Shown: positions 47,161 through 56,554, counted from the stretch's first letter. The stretch: 64,000 bases of DNA from Rhodocyclales bacterium (GCA_016235805.1 JACRIY010000001.1:1-64000), one strand, 5' to 3'. Translations and numbers: made by a program. Notes: generated from the letters alone by a model not told the origin.

Positions 47161-48006
47161 TCAAACGGCGGCGGAATGCAGATCCTGCCGGCCGCCGCCG
47201 GCGGTGGCGCGCCAGACGCGGCCGAGCAGGCCCTGCGGCTGGAAGGGCTTCCAGGCGCCCTCGGGCTGCGCCAGGCGGTCGGCGACGATGGCCAGCACGA
47301 TGCCGTTGAAGCCGAGGCCGAGGTGGCTGCCCGGCACGCGGATGTTTTCGTGCAGCGCCGGGTCGCCGTCGATGGTGGCTTCCTGCGGCGGCACCACGCC
47401 GTCGCCCAGTGAATACAGGCAGCTGGTCGGGATCGCCAGCCGCCGGTGTTCGCGCAGGGTCTTCGCGCGCGGCTGCATGACGTGAGCCGTCGGGCCGAGG
47501 CGGTGCGAGACCAGCCGGTAGAGCGCGCGCACCGCGGGCGGCGACTGGCTACCGGCGGCATCGACGCTGACCGGGCTGCCCAGGGTGATGACGTTGCGCA
47601 CGCATTCCAGGGTGTTCTGCGCGCCGTAGAGCGAGAACACACCGCCCAGGCTCCAGCCCACCAGGCTGACCTTGCGACCGGTGACGTGGTGCAGGTAGCG
47701 GATCTTCTGCGGCAGCGCGCTGGCGTGCTTGCTGCGGAAACCCAGGTTGCGGCCCAGGCCCCAGGTATGCACGTCGTAGCCTTTCCTGCGCAGAAAGAGC
47801 TTAAGCGCGATCAGCGATTTTTCGTCGGCCATGAACCCGGGCATCAGCAGCACCGGATGGCCGTCGCCGCGCGGCGCAGCGGATAGCAGCGGCAGCGAGG
47901 CCGGCAGCAGCGCCATTTCCAGCAGCGCGCGCGGCTCGAGCAGCGAAGCCAGCGCGTGCGGGCGGCCGACATGGTCGTGGCGGAGGACGGGGCCGCGATC
48001 GGGCAT
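47161..48006 (-). CDS. Alpha/beta hydrolase (first of the lipid operon)
   Basis: 281 aa. Lipase-like: HPVLLMPGFMADEKSLIALKLFLRRKGYDVHTWGLGRNLG near the N-terminus, nucleophile GWSLGG, then the acid region GDGVVPPQEA and the histidine in VPGSHLGLGFN. It resembles bacterial triacylglycerol lipase/PGAP1-type hydrolases. It starts 3 nt after WS/DGAT-A and ends 17 nt before the WS/DGAT-B ATG, so it is clearly part of the operon. A role in releasing acyl chains or remodelling stored lipid is inferred. Confidence 0.87.
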   Translation of the reverse strand: MPDRGPVLRHDHVGRPHALASLLEPRALLEMALLPASLPLLSAAPRGDGHPVLLMPGFMADEKSLIALKLFLRRKGYDVHTWGLGRNLGFRSKHASALPQKIRYLHHVTGRKVSLVGWSLGGVFSLYGAQNTLECVRNVITLGSPVSVDAAGSQSPPAVRALYRLVSHRLGPTAHVMQPRAKTLREHRRLAIPTSCLYSLGDGVVPPQEATIDGDPALHENIRVPGSHLGLGFNGIVLAIVADRLAQPEGAWKPFQPQGLLGRVWRATAGGGRQDLHSAAV

Positions 48007-48009
48007 CGC

Positions 48010-49524
48010 TCAGGCCTCCTGCGCCACGCGCTTGCGGCGCTTCGGCGCCGGTGCGGAAGTCGGCGCCGACGCCACGGCGTTCTTGAGTTCGGCATGAGCC
48101 GCCATGAAATCCTCCGCCAGTTCGGACGCCTCCGGCACGGCGTTCTTCGCCACGACGAAGCCGAAGCAGAGGCTTCCCGAATAGCTCAGCAGCGTGATGT
48201 TGATGCCGACGCCATGCTCGACGATGGACAGTGGCCAGTAGCCGGTCATGCGCAGGCCATCGACATAGAGCGGCACCGGCGGCCCCGGCACGTTCGAGAT
48301 CAGCACGTTGGCCAGTATCGGCAGCTTGTCCACCACGCTGCTGCGGCCGTAGAGCGCGGCCAGGGCGCCGAGCAGCCAGGGCACGCCGAGCAGCGGGATG
48401 TCGGTCGGGATCACCGACCTGGCCTGGCGCGCCACCGCCTTGGTGGCGCCCGCCGAATCGCGGATCGCCGCCAGGCGCTTCACCGGATCGGCGATGTTGG
48501 ACGCCAGGTTCACCAGGCTCAGCGTGGCCTGGGTGCGCATCTCGGTGTTGCCCTGCTCGCGCAATGAAATCGGCATCGAGGCGATCAGCGGCTTCCTCGG
48601 CACGCTGCCGTGGCGCTTGAGGTAGCGTCGCAGCGCGCCGCTGCACAGCGTCATCACCACGTCATTGACCGTGGCCTCGGCGGCGGCGGCGATGGCCTTG
48701 AGCTCGGCGCGCGGGATCGAGGCCGTGGCGAAGCCGCGCTCGCGCGTGATGGCGACGTTGAACACGGTGCGCGGGCCGAAGGAGGCGCTGCGCTTCAGTT
48801 CGCCGAAGCTGGCTGCATCGGCGGCATGGGCGGCGCCGCGCGCCTTGGCGGCCGAGCCCTTCACGATCCCGGTCAGCGTGCGGACCAAGCCAGGCAGTTC
48901 GCGCACCAGCTTGACGTACTGCGCGGCATCGTGGCGGAAGGCCGCGGCCGCCAGCGCCAGCGTACCCGGCTGCTCGGCCGGCGCGGCCTTCTTGCGTGGG
49001 TTGCGCTTGGCCGCCGGCAGCGGTTCGGGCGAGGCGCTGAACAAGGCGCCGGCCAGCGCGACGCCGGCCTGGCCGTCGAGCATGGCGTGATGCACCTTGA
49101 AGTAGTAGGCCTTCTCGCCACTGGCGAGGCCTTCGAGAACGTAAAGCATCCACAGCGGGCGCGAACGGTCGAGCAGTTCGGCGTGCAGATCGGCCACCGC
49201 GGCTTCGAGTTGCGCCCAGGTACCGGGCTTGGGCAGCCTGACGCGACGGACGTGGTGGTCGAAATCGATCGGATCCTGCACCCAGACCGGATTGGCCAGT
49301 TGCAGGGGCAAGGCCGCGAGGCGGCGCTGCAGCACCGGCACCATGCGGCTTTGCATCATGTGCCGCACCGACTTGTAGAAATCGCCTTGGTAACCCGGCG
49401 GCGTCTCGAACAGGTGCAGCGAGCCGACATGCATCGGCGTCGCTTCGGTTTCAAGATTGAGGAAGGCGCCATCGACCCCGCTCAGGGTTTCGATCCCGGC
49501 ATCCTTGCTGCGAACTCGGCCCAT
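48010..49524 (-). CDS. Wax ester synthase/diacylglycerol acyltransferase A
   Basis: 504 aa. Makes wax esters or triacylglycerol from acyl-CoA and an alcohol or diacylglycerol. The catalytic motif is intact, HHAMLDG (145-151). Others are RPLWMLYVLEG, TVNDVVMTLCSGALRRYL and SNVPGPPVPLYVDGLRM. The ATG at 49524, with AGGGAGAG upstream, is preferred; the track adds 32 residues. First gene of A-hydrolase-B-hydrolase-MFS. A copy of the 24-nt repeat encodes NAVASAPTSAP at the C-terminus. Divergent from a TetR gene with a perfect operator palindrome between. Confidence 0.92.
   Translation of the reverse strand: MGRVRSKDAGIETLSGVDGAFLNLETEATPMHVGSLHLFETPPGYQGDFYKSVRHMMQSRMVPVLQRRLAALPLQLANPVWVQDPIDFDHHVRRVRLPKPGTWAQLEAAVADLHAELLDRSRPLWMLYVLEGLASGEKAYYFKVHHAMLDGQAGVALAGALFSASPEPLPAAKRNPRKKAAPAEQPGTLALAAAAFRHDAAQYVKLVRELPGLVRTLTGIVKGSAAKARGAAHAADAASFGELKRSASFGPRTVFNVAITRERGFATASIPRAELKAIAAAAEATVNDVVMTLCSGALRRYLKRHGSVPRKPLIASMPISLREQGNTEMRTQATLSLVNLASNIADPVKRLAAIRDSAGATKAVARQARSVIPTDIPLLGVPWLLGALAALYGRSSVVDKLPILANVLISNVPGPPVPLYVDGLRMTGYWPLSIVEHGVGINITLLSYSGSLCFGFVVAKNAVPEASELAEDFMAAHAELKNAVASAPTSAPAPKRRKRVAQEA
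48056..48079 (+). repeat. 24-nt dispersed element, copy 14
   Basis: In the low-complexity C-terminal tail of WS/DGAT-A, antisense to the gene. Confidence 0.72.
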
Positions 49525-49590
49525 CTCTCTCCCTAAGTCGGCCAAACCGAAACCAAACGGGGAAGACTTCGAACCTCGATGCTTGGCCGG

Positions 49591-49663
49591 AAAGGCGAAT
49601 TGAAGGCCCGCCCCTCCCATCCTCCCCTCGCGGGGAGGCTACTGATTGGCTCGCTTCGCTCGA
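49591..49663 (+). repeat. Intergenic repeat family II, copy D (truncated)
   Basis: Starts AAAGGCGAATTGAAGGCCCG and lacks the ATGGCACCGAGCG part. It keeps a GC hairpin (CCTCCCCTCG/CGGGGAGG) and ends with CTCGCTTCGCTCG. Confidence 0.75.
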
Positions 49664-49720
49664 AATACTCCGCAGGTTTCGTCATGAATTGGCCGCTAAG
49701 TAACTACCGACGCCATGGTT

Positions 49721-49762
49721 TTCATACCGACGGGTATGAATCTTTCTACCAATCAGTATAAT
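49721..49762 (+). promoter_or_regulatory. TetR operator and -10 box
   Basis: TTCATACC-GACG-GGTATGAA, a perfect 8-nt inverted repeat (49721-49740), followed 16 nt later by TATAAT (49757-49762). The operator covers the -35 region of the tetR-side promoter. It lies between the divergent operons, so one repressor could control both. Confidence 0.78.
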
Positions 49763-49841
49763 CGGTTTCCATCCCGCAGCATCCTGTCGCCCCGACACCA
49801 CTGCCATGCCTCTCGCCCGAACCGTCCGCCAGGTTTACCCA

Positions 49842-50480
49842 ATGCCATCGCCGCCTGCCGCGATGACGGCCGGCATCGACAAGCGCGAGCGCATCCTGCT
49901 GGCGGCCGAAGACCTGTTCTACCGCAACGGCTTCGCCGGCACCACGATGGACATGATCTGCGGCGAACTCGGCGTCACCAAGCCCTTCGTCTATTACTAC
50001 TTCAAGGACAAGCACGAAATCGTCGAGACCCTGGCCTGGCGCGCCTCCGTTGCCTGCCTGACGACGATGAAGTTCGCCGCCGACGATGAGCGCCCGGCCC
50101 ATCTCAAGCTGGCCGAGGGCCTGCAGCGCTGGGTCGCGGCCTGCGTCACGCACTTTCGCGCCAGCGCCCTGGCCTTCCGCGTCACCGCCTCGCTGCGCCC
50201 CGAGTTCCGCGCCGAACTGCGCACCCTGGCCAACGACTTCTATGCCGACCTCGCCGCTCTGATGGATGAAGGGCGCGTCCAGGGCAAGCTGTCCTTCGAT
50301 GACGCCACGGTCACCGCCCGGGCCATGGGCGGCGCGGTCGGCTTCATGTACACCTGGTACCGGCCCGAAGGCCGCCTGCCGCCCGAGGAACTCGTCGCTC
50401 GCCTCACCGCCACGCTGTACAAGATGATCGGCCTGCGCGTCGCGACGCCGCGCCGGACCGCGACGCGCAAAGACGCTTAG
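49842..50480 (+). CDS. TetR family transcriptional regulator
   Basis: About 212 aa. The N-terminal helix-turn-helix is KRERILLAAEDLFYRNGFAGTTMDMICGELGVTKPFVYYYFKDKHEIVETLA. The C-terminal ligand domain is helical and includes TVTARAMGGAVGFMYTWYRPEGRLPPEELVARLTATLYKMIGL. Three in-frame starts compete (49806, 49842, 49863). I chose 49842 because of CCAGG upstream, with moderate certainty. The ligand is likely an acyl-CoA or lipid-related molecule given the neighbours (inference). Probably binds the palindrome at 49721-49740. Confidence 0.88.
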   Translation: MPSPPAAMTAGIDKRERILLAAEDLFYRNGFAGTTMDMICGELGVTKPFVYYYFKDKHEIVETLAWRASVACLTTMKFAADDERPAHLKLAEGLQRWVAACVTHFRASALAFRVTASLRPEFRAELRTLANDFYADLAALMDEGRVQGKLSFDDATVTARAMGGAVGFMYTWYRPEGRLPPEELVARLTATLYKMIGLRVATPRRTATRKDA

Positions 50481-50527
50481 ACCCGCACCGAAGCCGCCAC
50501 CCGCAACCATCCACAGGGGATCCGCCC

Positions 50528-51367
50528 ATGAAGCAATTTCGCGACCGCACCGCGGTCATCACCGGCGCCGCCAGCGGCATCGGCCTCGAACTGGCGCGCC
50601 GCGCCGCCGCCGAGGGCATGAACCTGGTGCTGGCCGACATCGAGTCCGCCAAGCTCGACGCCGCCGCCGCCAGCCTCGGCATCGATGCCGGCCGCATCCT
50701 GGCGCGGCGCACCGACGTCAGCCGCGAGGACGAGATCGCGGCGCTGGCCGATGCCGCGTTCACCCGCTTCGGCGGCGTGCATCTGCTGTGCAACAACGCC
50801 GGCGTCGGCCTCACCCGCGTCAGCTGGGAGCTCAGCACGGCCGACTGGAACTGGGTGCTCGGCGTCGACCTGTGGAGCGTGATCCACGGCATCCAGCACT
50901 TCCTGCCGCGCATGCTGGAGCAGGGCGAAGGCGGCCACGTGGTGAACACCTCCTCGGTCGCCGGATTGCTATCCACGCCCGGCATGGCCGCCTACAACGT
51001 CGCCAAGCACGGCGTCGTGACGCTGTCGGAAACGCTCTACGGCGAACTGCTGGCGGCCAAAGCAAGGGTCGGCGTCTCGCTGCTGTGCCCGGCCTGGGTG
51101 CCGACGGCGATCCACGAATCGGGGCGCAACCGGCAGGATCGCTTCGGCGCGGCCAAGCCGGCCGAAGGGCTCTCCGCAAGCTACGAGCAGCGCATGGCGA
51201 GCGCCGTGAAGTCGGGCCGCCTCACAGCCGCTGACATGGCCAGCGAAGTGTTCGCCGCGGTCAGCGAAGACCGCTTCTACGTGATCCCCCACCGCAAGAT
51301 CAACAATGCCATCCAGTTGCGCATGGACGACATCATGCAGTTGCGGAACCCGACGCAGTTGCCTTGA
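50528..51367 (+). CDS. Short-chain dehydrogenase/reductase
   Basis: 279 aa classical SDR. It has TGAASGIG for cofactor binding, NNAGV, SSVAG and the catalytic YNVAK. NTSSVAGLLSTPGMAAYNVAKHGVVTLSETLYGEL is the usual active-site region. Insert AWVPTAIHESGRNRQDR follows. Substrate unknown; it could be a fatty alcohol/aldehyde or a steroid-like ring. It lies 47 nt after tetR and is probably co-transcribed. Downstream is family II repeat copy B. Confidence 0.88.
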   Translation: MKQFRDRTAVITGAASGIGLELARRAAAEGMNLVLADIESAKLDAAAASLGIDAGRILARRTDVSREDEIAALADAAFTRFGGVHLLCNNAGVGLTRVSWELSTADWNWVLGVDLWSVIHGIQHFLPRMLEQGEGGHVVNTSSVAGLLSTPGMAAYNVAKHGVVTLSETLYGELLAAKARVGVSLLCPAWVPTAIHESGRNRQDRFGAAKPAEGLSASYEQRMASAVKSGRLTAADMASEVFAAVSEDRFYVIPHRKINNAIQLRMDDIMQLRNPTQLP

Positions 51368-51409
51368 TGCGATGCATGAACGCAACTGCGCATATCGGCT
51401 AGCGCCCAT

Positions 51410-51524
51410 GGCACCGAGCGCCAGCCGTTGAGGATGAAACAAGGGAAAGGCGAATTGAAGGCCCCCCACCCCCATCCCCGCCCCAGGGCGGGGCTACTGA
51501 TTGGCTCGCTGCGCTCGACCATGA
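51410..51524 (+). repeat. Intergenic repeat family II, copy B
   Basis: Full-length: ATGGCACCGAGCGCCA, GCGAATTGAAGGCCCC, CCCGCCCC/GGGCGGGG hairpin, GGCTCGCTGCGCTCG. Positioned in the leader of the quinone oxidoreductase gene. Confidence 0.82.
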
Positions 51525-51560
51525 ATGCAGGCGGCAGTTATTCACAATAAGGACATCCCA

Positions 51561-52541
51561 ATGAAAGCACTCGTCTGCGAAGCCTATGGTCCGATCGACA
51601 CCCTCGTCGTCAAGGACATCCCCTCTCCCGTCCCAGGTCCGAAGCAGGTGCTGATCGAAGTAAAGGCCGCGGCCGTCAACTTCCCCGATGCGCTGATGGT
51701 GCAGGGCCTCTACCAGGTCAAGCCGCCGTTGCCCTTCACTCCCGGCGCCGAGATCGCCGGCATCGTCACCGCCGTCGGCGCCGAGGCAAAGCATTTCAAG
51801 CCCGGCGACAGGGTGATCGCGCTGACCAGCACCGGCGGCTTCGCCGAGGAATGCCTGGCCGACGTGCATCGCGTGATGCCGCTGCCGAAGACCATGGATT
51901 TTGACTCCGGCGCGGCGCTGGTGCTGACCTATTGCACCTCGCTGCACGCGCTGAAAGATTGCGGCCACCTGCAGCCCGGCGAGACCCTGGTGGTGCTGGG
52001 CGCCGCGGGCGGCGTCGGCATCTCGGCGATCGAGATCGGCAAGGCCATGGGCGCGCGCGTGATCGCTGCCGCATCCTCCGAGGACAAGCTGGACCTGTGC
52101 CGAAAAGTCGGCGCTGACGAGACGGTGAATTACAGCACCGAAAACCTCAAGGACCGCATCAACGAACTGACCGCGGGCAAGGGCGCAGACGTCGTGTATG
52201 ACCCGGTCGGCGGCCCCTACACCGAGCCGGCGGTACGCGCGCTGGCCTGGCGCGGGCGGCTCCTGATCATCGGCTTCGCCGCCGGCGAGATCCCGAAGAT
52301 TCCGCTCAACCTCGCGCTGCTCAAGGAGCGCTCGCTGGTCGGCGTATATTGGGGCGATTCGACCAAGCATGATCCGGGCGGCCACCTCGCCAACCTGCAC
52401 CAGCTCAACGATTGGTTCGCCGCCGGTAAGATTCGTCCCGTAGTGAGCGAACGCTTTTCGCTCGCCGCCGCCGGAGATGCCATCGCGAAAATCGCCAACC
52501 GCCAGGTCAAGGGCAAGATCGTCGTCAATCCAACTGCCTAA
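51561..52541 (+). CDS. NADPH:quinone oxidoreductase family protein (zinc-independent MDR)
   Basis: 326 aa medium-chain dehydrogenase/reductase. It begins MKALVCEAYGPIDTLVVKDIPSP. It has PFTPGAEIAGIVTAVG, the cofactor motif GAAGGVG and an acryloyl-CoA reductase/QOR-like core; zinc ligands are not evident. AAGGA precedes the ATG at 51561; the track starts 12 codons early. The KVGADETVNY segment, standard in this family, overlaps a 24-nt repeat copy. Possible roles are enoyl-CoA or quinone reduction. Flanked on both sides by family II repeats. Confidence 0.9.
   Translation: MKALVCEAYGPIDTLVVKDIPSPVPGPKQVLIEVKAAAVNFPDALMVQGLYQVKPPLPFTPGAEIAGIVTAVGAEAKHFKPGDRVIALTSTGGFAEECLADVHRVMPLPKTMDFDSGAALVLTYCTSLHALKDCGHLQPGETLVVLGAAGGVGISAIEIGKAMGARVIAAASSEDKLDLCRKVGADETVNYSTENLKDRINELTAGKGADVVYDPVGGPYTEPAVRALAWRGRLLIIGFAAGEIPKIPLNLALLKERSLVGVYWGDSTKHDPGGHLANLHQLNDWFAAGKIRPVVSERFSLAAAGDAIAKIANRQVKGKIVVNPTA
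52104..52127 (+). repeat. 24-nt dispersed element, copy 15
   Basis: Inside the quinone oxidoreductase gene. The encoded KVGADET is family-conserved, so chance similarity cannot be excluded. Confidence 0.5.
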
Positions 52542-52546
52542 CTCGC

Positions 52547-52655
52547 ATGGCACCGAGCGCCACCTGCGGCAGAGCAAACACGTAAAGGGCAAATTGAAGG
52601 CCCGCCCCCCCATCCCCCCTCACGGGGGGCTACTAATCGGCTCGCTTTGCTCGAC
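52547..52655 (+). repeat. Intergenic repeat family II, copy C
   Basis: ATGGCACCGAGCGCCA, CAAATTGAAGGCCCG, CCCCCTCACGGGGGG hairpin, CGGCTCGCTTTGCTCG. Positioned in the leader of the aldehyde dehydrogenase gene. Confidence 0.8.
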
Positions 52656-52700
52656 TCTATCCAGTCGCTTCGAGCGAGTTGTTTGACGTTAAGGAGCAAA

Positions 52701-54140
52701 ATGGAACAGCGCACCCAGTTTTACATCGACGGCCGATGGATCTCCCCGGCCGGCACCGGCAGCATCGAGGTCTTCTCGCCCACCGACGGCGCCCTGCTGG
52801 CGACGATCCCGCAAGGCAATGCGGTCGACGCCGACCAGGCGGTGCTGGCCGCACGCCGCGCCTTCGGTGCCTGGAGCATCACACCTGCCGCCGAGCGCGC
52901 CGCGTATCTGAAGAAAATCCAGGAAGGCCTCAAGGCGCGCACCGACGAGATCGCCAAGGCCATCACGCTCGAAATGGGCATGCCCTACAAGTTTTCGCAG
53001 CGCATCCAGGTCGGTTCGCCTACCGCCAGCTTCGGCATGTACTCGAAAATGCTGGCGGACTTCCCCTTCGAGGAGAAGGTCGGCAATTCGAAAGTGGTGC
53101 GCGAGGCGGTCGGCGTGGTGGTGGCCATCACGCCCTGGAACTACCCGCTGCACCAGATCGCGGCCAAGGTCGCCGCGGCGCTGGCCGCCGGCTGCACGGT
53201 GGTGCTGAAGCCCTCGGAAGTCGCACCGCTCAACGCCTTCCTGCTGGCTGAAATCATCCATGACGCGGGTCTGCCGGCCGGAGTGTTCAACCTGGTCACC
53301 GGCTACGGCCCGGCAATCGGCGAGGCGCTGGTCACGCACAAGGAAGTGGACATGGTGTCCTTCACTGGCTCGACACGCGCCGGTACCCGCGTCTCGGAAC
53401 TGGCCTCGGCCACGGTCAAGCGCGTGGCGCTGGAACTCGGCGGCAAGTCGGCCGCGATCATCCTCGACGATGCAGATTTTGCCGTCGCGGTGAAGGGCGT
53501 GGTCGGCAACTGCTACCTCAACTCGGGGCAAACCTGCACCGCGCACACGCGCATGCTGGTGCCGGCCGCGCGCTACGCCGAAGCGGCGAAGCTCGCCGTC
53601 GAGGCCGCCCAGGCCTACCGCGTCGGCGATCCGCTGGCAGAAGGCGTCACGCTCGGTCCGCTGGCCTCGAAGATGCAGCAGGACCGCGTGCGCGAGTACA
53701 TCGCGAAGGGTATCGCCGAAGGTTGCGAACTGTTGACCGGCGGCGCCGACCTGCCCGAGGGAACGAACCCGAACGGCTATTACGTGAAGCCGACCGTCTT
53801 CGGCAAGGTCAAGCCGGACGCCACCATCGCCCAGGAGGAAATCTTCGGTCCGGTACTTTCGATCATTGCCTACACCGACGAGGACGATGCCGTGCGCATC
53901 GCCAACAACACAGTGTATGGCCTTGCCGGCGGCGTCTGGTCGGGCAGCGACGAACATGCGGAAAAGGTCGCGCGCCGCATCCGCACCGGGCAGGTGGAGA
54001 TCAACGGCGGCAGCTTCAACATGTATGCGCCCTTCGGCGGCTACAAGCAGTCGGGCAATGGCCGCGAACTGGGCAAGTATGGCCTCGAAGACTTCCTGGA
54101 GTTCAAGGCCATGCAGTTTCGGCCGGCGCCGAAGGCCTGA
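52701..54140 (+). CDS. NAD(P)-dependent aldehyde dehydrogenase
   Basis: 479 aa. Oxidises an aldehyde to the acid. It shows [30 protein letters not shown] for cofactor binding and the glutamate in LELGGKS. The catalytic Cys is in [19 protein letters not shown] and [20 protein letters not shown] are C-terminal hallmarks. AAGGAG lies before the ATG at 52701; the track extends 18 codons into the repeat. With the SDR it could oxidise a fatty alcohol to a fatty acid for the adjacent acyltransferases (inference). A rho-independent terminator follows. Confidence 0.93.
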   Translation: MEQRTQFYIDGRWISPAGTGSIEVFSPTDGALLATIPQGNAVDADQAVLAARRAFGAWSITPAAERAAYLKKIQEGLKARTDEIAKAITLEMGMPYKFSQRIQVGSPTASFGMYSKMLADFPFEEKVGNSKVVREAVGVVVAITPWNYPLHQIAAKVAAALAAGCTVVLKPSEVAPLNAFLLAEIIHDAGLPAGVFNLVTGYGPAIGEALVTHKEVDMVSFTGSTRAGTRVSELASATVKRVALELGGKSAAIILDDADFAVAVKGVVGNCYLNSGQTCTAHTRMLVPAARYAEAAKLAVEAAQAYRVGDPLAEGVTLGPLASKMQQDRVREYIAKGIAEGCELLTGGADLPEGTNPNGYYVKPTVFGKVKPDATIAQEEIFGPVLSIIAYTDEDDAVRIANNTVYGLAGGVWSGSDEHAEKVARRIRTGQVEINGGSFNMYAPFGGYKQSGNGRELGKYGLEDFLEFKAMQFRPAPKA

Positions 54141-54469
54141 TTCCGGGCGCGCGGAAACTTGCGCGGGTCGCCGCTCGGCCCGCGCTTTTCCGGCGATCGC
54201 GGTACTTTAGTTATCAAATTACCGGCATTCCATCGGTATCGATACCTATCCCGTTGTTCGCAGTAGCCTTTCGCTTCATTCCTTTGATTCAGCATTAAGC
54301 CCAAAGCAATAAGAATCGAACATTCCGGCAACGGAAAAAGTTACAATCCGGCCCATGTCGCAGCGTCATTCGGGACCCCGCCTTGCGGGATCGCCTCCCG
54401 ACGACGCACTCATGCAACGACTGAGGCCAGCCGCAGCGCCTGGGTCGATAACGATCGAGGCCGCTCGCA
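54141..54469. other. Intergenic region between aldehyde dehydrogenase and chemoreceptor
   Basis: 329 nt. The first part holds the aldehyde dehydrogenase terminator. An AT-rich stretch (about 54205-54350) is markedly below local G+C and probably contains the chemoreceptor promoter. No sigma-28 consensus was convincing. No gene. Confidence 0.5.
54161..54189 (+). terminator. Terminator after aldehyde dehydrogenase
   Basis: GCGCGGG/CCCGCGC, 11-nt loop, then TTTT. Confidence 0.78.
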
Positions 54470-55978
54470 ATGAACGTACGCAAATCCCTGTTGCTATCCA
54501 TGTTGTTCAGCGTGGGCTTGCTGATGGCCTTGCTGGCGACCGTATGGACAGGTTTCACCCAGAGCATCGAGTCCACCCGGCACGAACACGAAGTGGCGCA
54601 ACCGGCGCTCAACGCCATGCTGGAAGCCAAGTTCAGCGTGGTGCAGATCCAGCAGTTCCTGACCGACGTCTCCGCCACCGGCGACGAGGGCGGGCTGGGG
54701 GAGGCCGAAAAGTATCTCCTGGCGGCACGCGGCAACCTCGACCAGCATGCGGCCCTGCTTCCCGAGAACCAGTCGGACATCGATGCCATCAAGACCCTGC
54801 TGGCGCGCTTTCACGAAGCGGGTGTGGCAATGGCGAAGGCCTACGTGGCCAGTGGCCGCGAGGCCGGCAACGCGCTGATGAAACAGCCGACGACCGGATT
54901 CGACGATCGCGCCCTGGCGCTGACCGAGCAACTGACCATGCTGGAAGCCAAGGTGCGCGCCCGCATTGCGGAAACGGCGAACGATACGGAAAGCGGCATC
55001 GCGCGGGCGCGCCTCATCAGCGTGACCCTGGGGCTGGTCATCGCGCTGCTGCTGCTGGCGTCGGGGATCTGGATGATGCGCAACCTGATGCGCCTGCTCG
55101 GCGGAGAACCGCGCTATGCGGTCGAAATGTCCCGCCAGATTGCCGAAGGAAACCTCGACTGCGAGGTCAGGGTGCATGCGGGAGACAGCACCAGCCTGCT
55201 GGCCCACCTCAACCACATGAAGCAAGAGCTTGCGGACGTCATTTTCCGGGTAGATGATTCGACGACGGCATTGAATGCGTCGACCGGTGAAATCGCCATG
55301 ACCGCGCAATCGCTCTCGCGCTCGTCCTCGGAGCAGGCGGCCGCGCTGGAACAGACCACCGCGTCGATGGATGAAATGTCGTCATCGATCCACCAGAATT
55401 CCGAAAACGCCCGGCTGACCGGAGACATGGCCGTCAGGGCATCGAACGAGGCGGCCGAAGGCGGCGCCGCGGTCGGCAAGACCGTCGATGCCATGAATCA
55501 GATCGCCGGCAAGATAGGCATCATCGACGACATCGCCTACCAGACCAACCTGCTGGCGCTCAATGCCGCGATCGAAGCCGCCCGCGCGGGAGTGCACGGC
55601 AAGGGGTTCTCGGTGGTCGCGGCGGAAGTGCGGAAGCTGGCCGAACGCTCCCAGGTCGCAGCGCAGGAGATCGGCCACCTCGCCGCTACGTCGGTCGAAC
55701 TGGCCGAAACCGCAGGGAAGATGATCGATGCACTGGTGCCGACCATAGGCAAGACTTCCGAACTGGTGCGCGAGATCGTCGAGGCCAGCGAGGCACAGTC
55801 GCAGGGCGCAAGCCAGATCAACCGCGCAATGGGCCAGCTCAACCAGGCCACGCAGCAGAATGCCGCCGCCTCCGAGGAACTGGCTGCGACCGCGCAGCAA
55901 ATGGCCGGCCAGACCGACGGCCTGCGGGAAATCATGGCGTTCTTCAAGGTCGACGGCGGCGCGCGCCGGCGCGGCTAG
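54470..55978 (+). CDS. Methyl-accepting chemotaxis protein
   Basis: 502 aa. A transmembrane helix (residues 7-27), a helical periplasmic sensor of about 160 residues (four-helix-bundle type), then a second helix ([21 protein letters not shown]). A HAMP linker and the long signalling hairpin follow. The hairpin tip [23 protein letters not shown] is the invariant CheA/CheW contact. No C-terminal CheR pentapeptide. It lies alone, without che genes in the window. Confidence 0.95.
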   Translation: MNVRKSLLLSMLFSVGLLMALLATVWTGFTQSIESTRHEHEVAQPALNAMLEAKFSVVQIQQFLTDVSATGDEGGLGEAEKYLLAARGNLDQHAALLPENQSDIDAIKTLLARFHEAGVAMAKAYVASGREAGNALMKQPTTGFDDRALALTEQLTMLEAKVRARIAETANDTESGIARARLISVTLGLVIALLLLASGIWMMRNLMRLLGGEPRYAVEMSRQIAEGNLDCEVRVHAGDSTSLLAHLNHMKQELADVIFRVDDSTTALNASTGEIAMTAQSLSRSSSEQAAALEQTTASMDEMSSSIHQNSENARLTGDMAVRASNEAAEGGAAVGKTVDAMNQIAGKIGIIDDIAYQTNLLALNAAIEAARAGVHGKGFSVVAAEVRKLAERSQVAAQEIGHLAATSVELAETAGKMIDALVPTIGKTSELVREIVEASEAQSQGASQINRAMGQLNQATQQNAAASEELAATAQQMAGQTDGLREIMAFFKVDGGARRRG

Positions 55979-56011
55979 CAGGGGCGCGTACGCCCTGGCG
56001 CCAACAACTGC

Positions 56012-56043
56012 AGGAAGTCCCTGCGGGACGCCGGCTTTTGCGC
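56012..56043 (+). repeat. Repeat family III, copy 2
   Basis: AGGAAGTCCCTG and CGCCGGCTTT, as at 34656-34686; intergenic between convergent genes. Confidence 0.6.
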
Positions 56044-56052
56044 GGCGCGCCC

Positions 56053-56496
56053 TCAGCCGCCCAGCAGGGCGACGGCCACGGTCAGCACGCCGAGGTTGAG
56101 ATTGACCAGCACCAGCGGCCGGATCGCGTTCATCGCGGCGCCCCCCGCCGGCCAGTCCTGTACCGCCACGGCCGCCTTCAGGCGCGGATAGTAGTTGAGC
56201 AGGATCACCAGGTAGATCACTATCATCAGCGCACCGATGCCGGCCATCGCATGCCATCGCCATGGTATCGGCAAGCCGGAAAATTCGCCGAAACGCCACA
56301 GTCCGGTAGCGAGAATGGCGACGATCGCGATCGATACCGCATTGAAAAACCGGCCGAGGACGGCCGACAGCAAGGGCAACCGTTGCGGCGGGGGCAACTG
56401 CTCGGCAGCCACCGGACGCAGGCAGACATGGGCGAAAAACATGCCGCCGATCCAGACGATGACGGCCAGCAGGTGGATCAGGACAAGGATGCGCAT
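56053..56496 (-). CDS. CopD-like integral membrane protein
   Basis: 147 aa with four predicted transmembrane helices. It begins RILVLIHLLAVIVWIGGMFFAHVCLRP, with a His in helix 1 and an HVCLRP motif that recall CopD/DUF2269-type membrane proteins. A haem or copper role is possible but not shown. It starts 58 nt after hybrid kinase 4 on the same strand, so it is probably co-transcribed with it, and converges on the chemoreceptor gene. Confidence 0.7.
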   Translation of the reverse strand: MRILVLIHLLAVIVWIGGMFFAHVCLRPVAAEQLPPPQRLPLLSAVLGRFFNAVSIAIVAILATGLWRFGEFSGLPIPWRWHAMAGIGALMIVIYLVILLNYYPRLKAAVAVQDWPAGGAAMNAIRPLVLVNLNLGVLTVAVALLGG

Positions 56497-56554
56497 TCAG
56501 GACACCAGCATGGATTCGGCACCGGGGAATCCGGGCCCGCAGGCGTGCAGCGTA

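Larger units (their letters stand above)
49525..49841. other. Divergent intergenic region of the lipid locus
   Basis: 317 nt. It contains a truncated family II repeat (49591-49663), the TetR operator (49721-49740) and a TATAAT (49757-49762). I could not place a convincing minus-strand promoter. Confidence 0.6.

Noticed and set aside
54141-54469. Sigma-28 promoter for the chemoreceptor
   Set aside because: No TAAA-N15-GCCGATAA-like pair in the AT-rich leader that I could defend.
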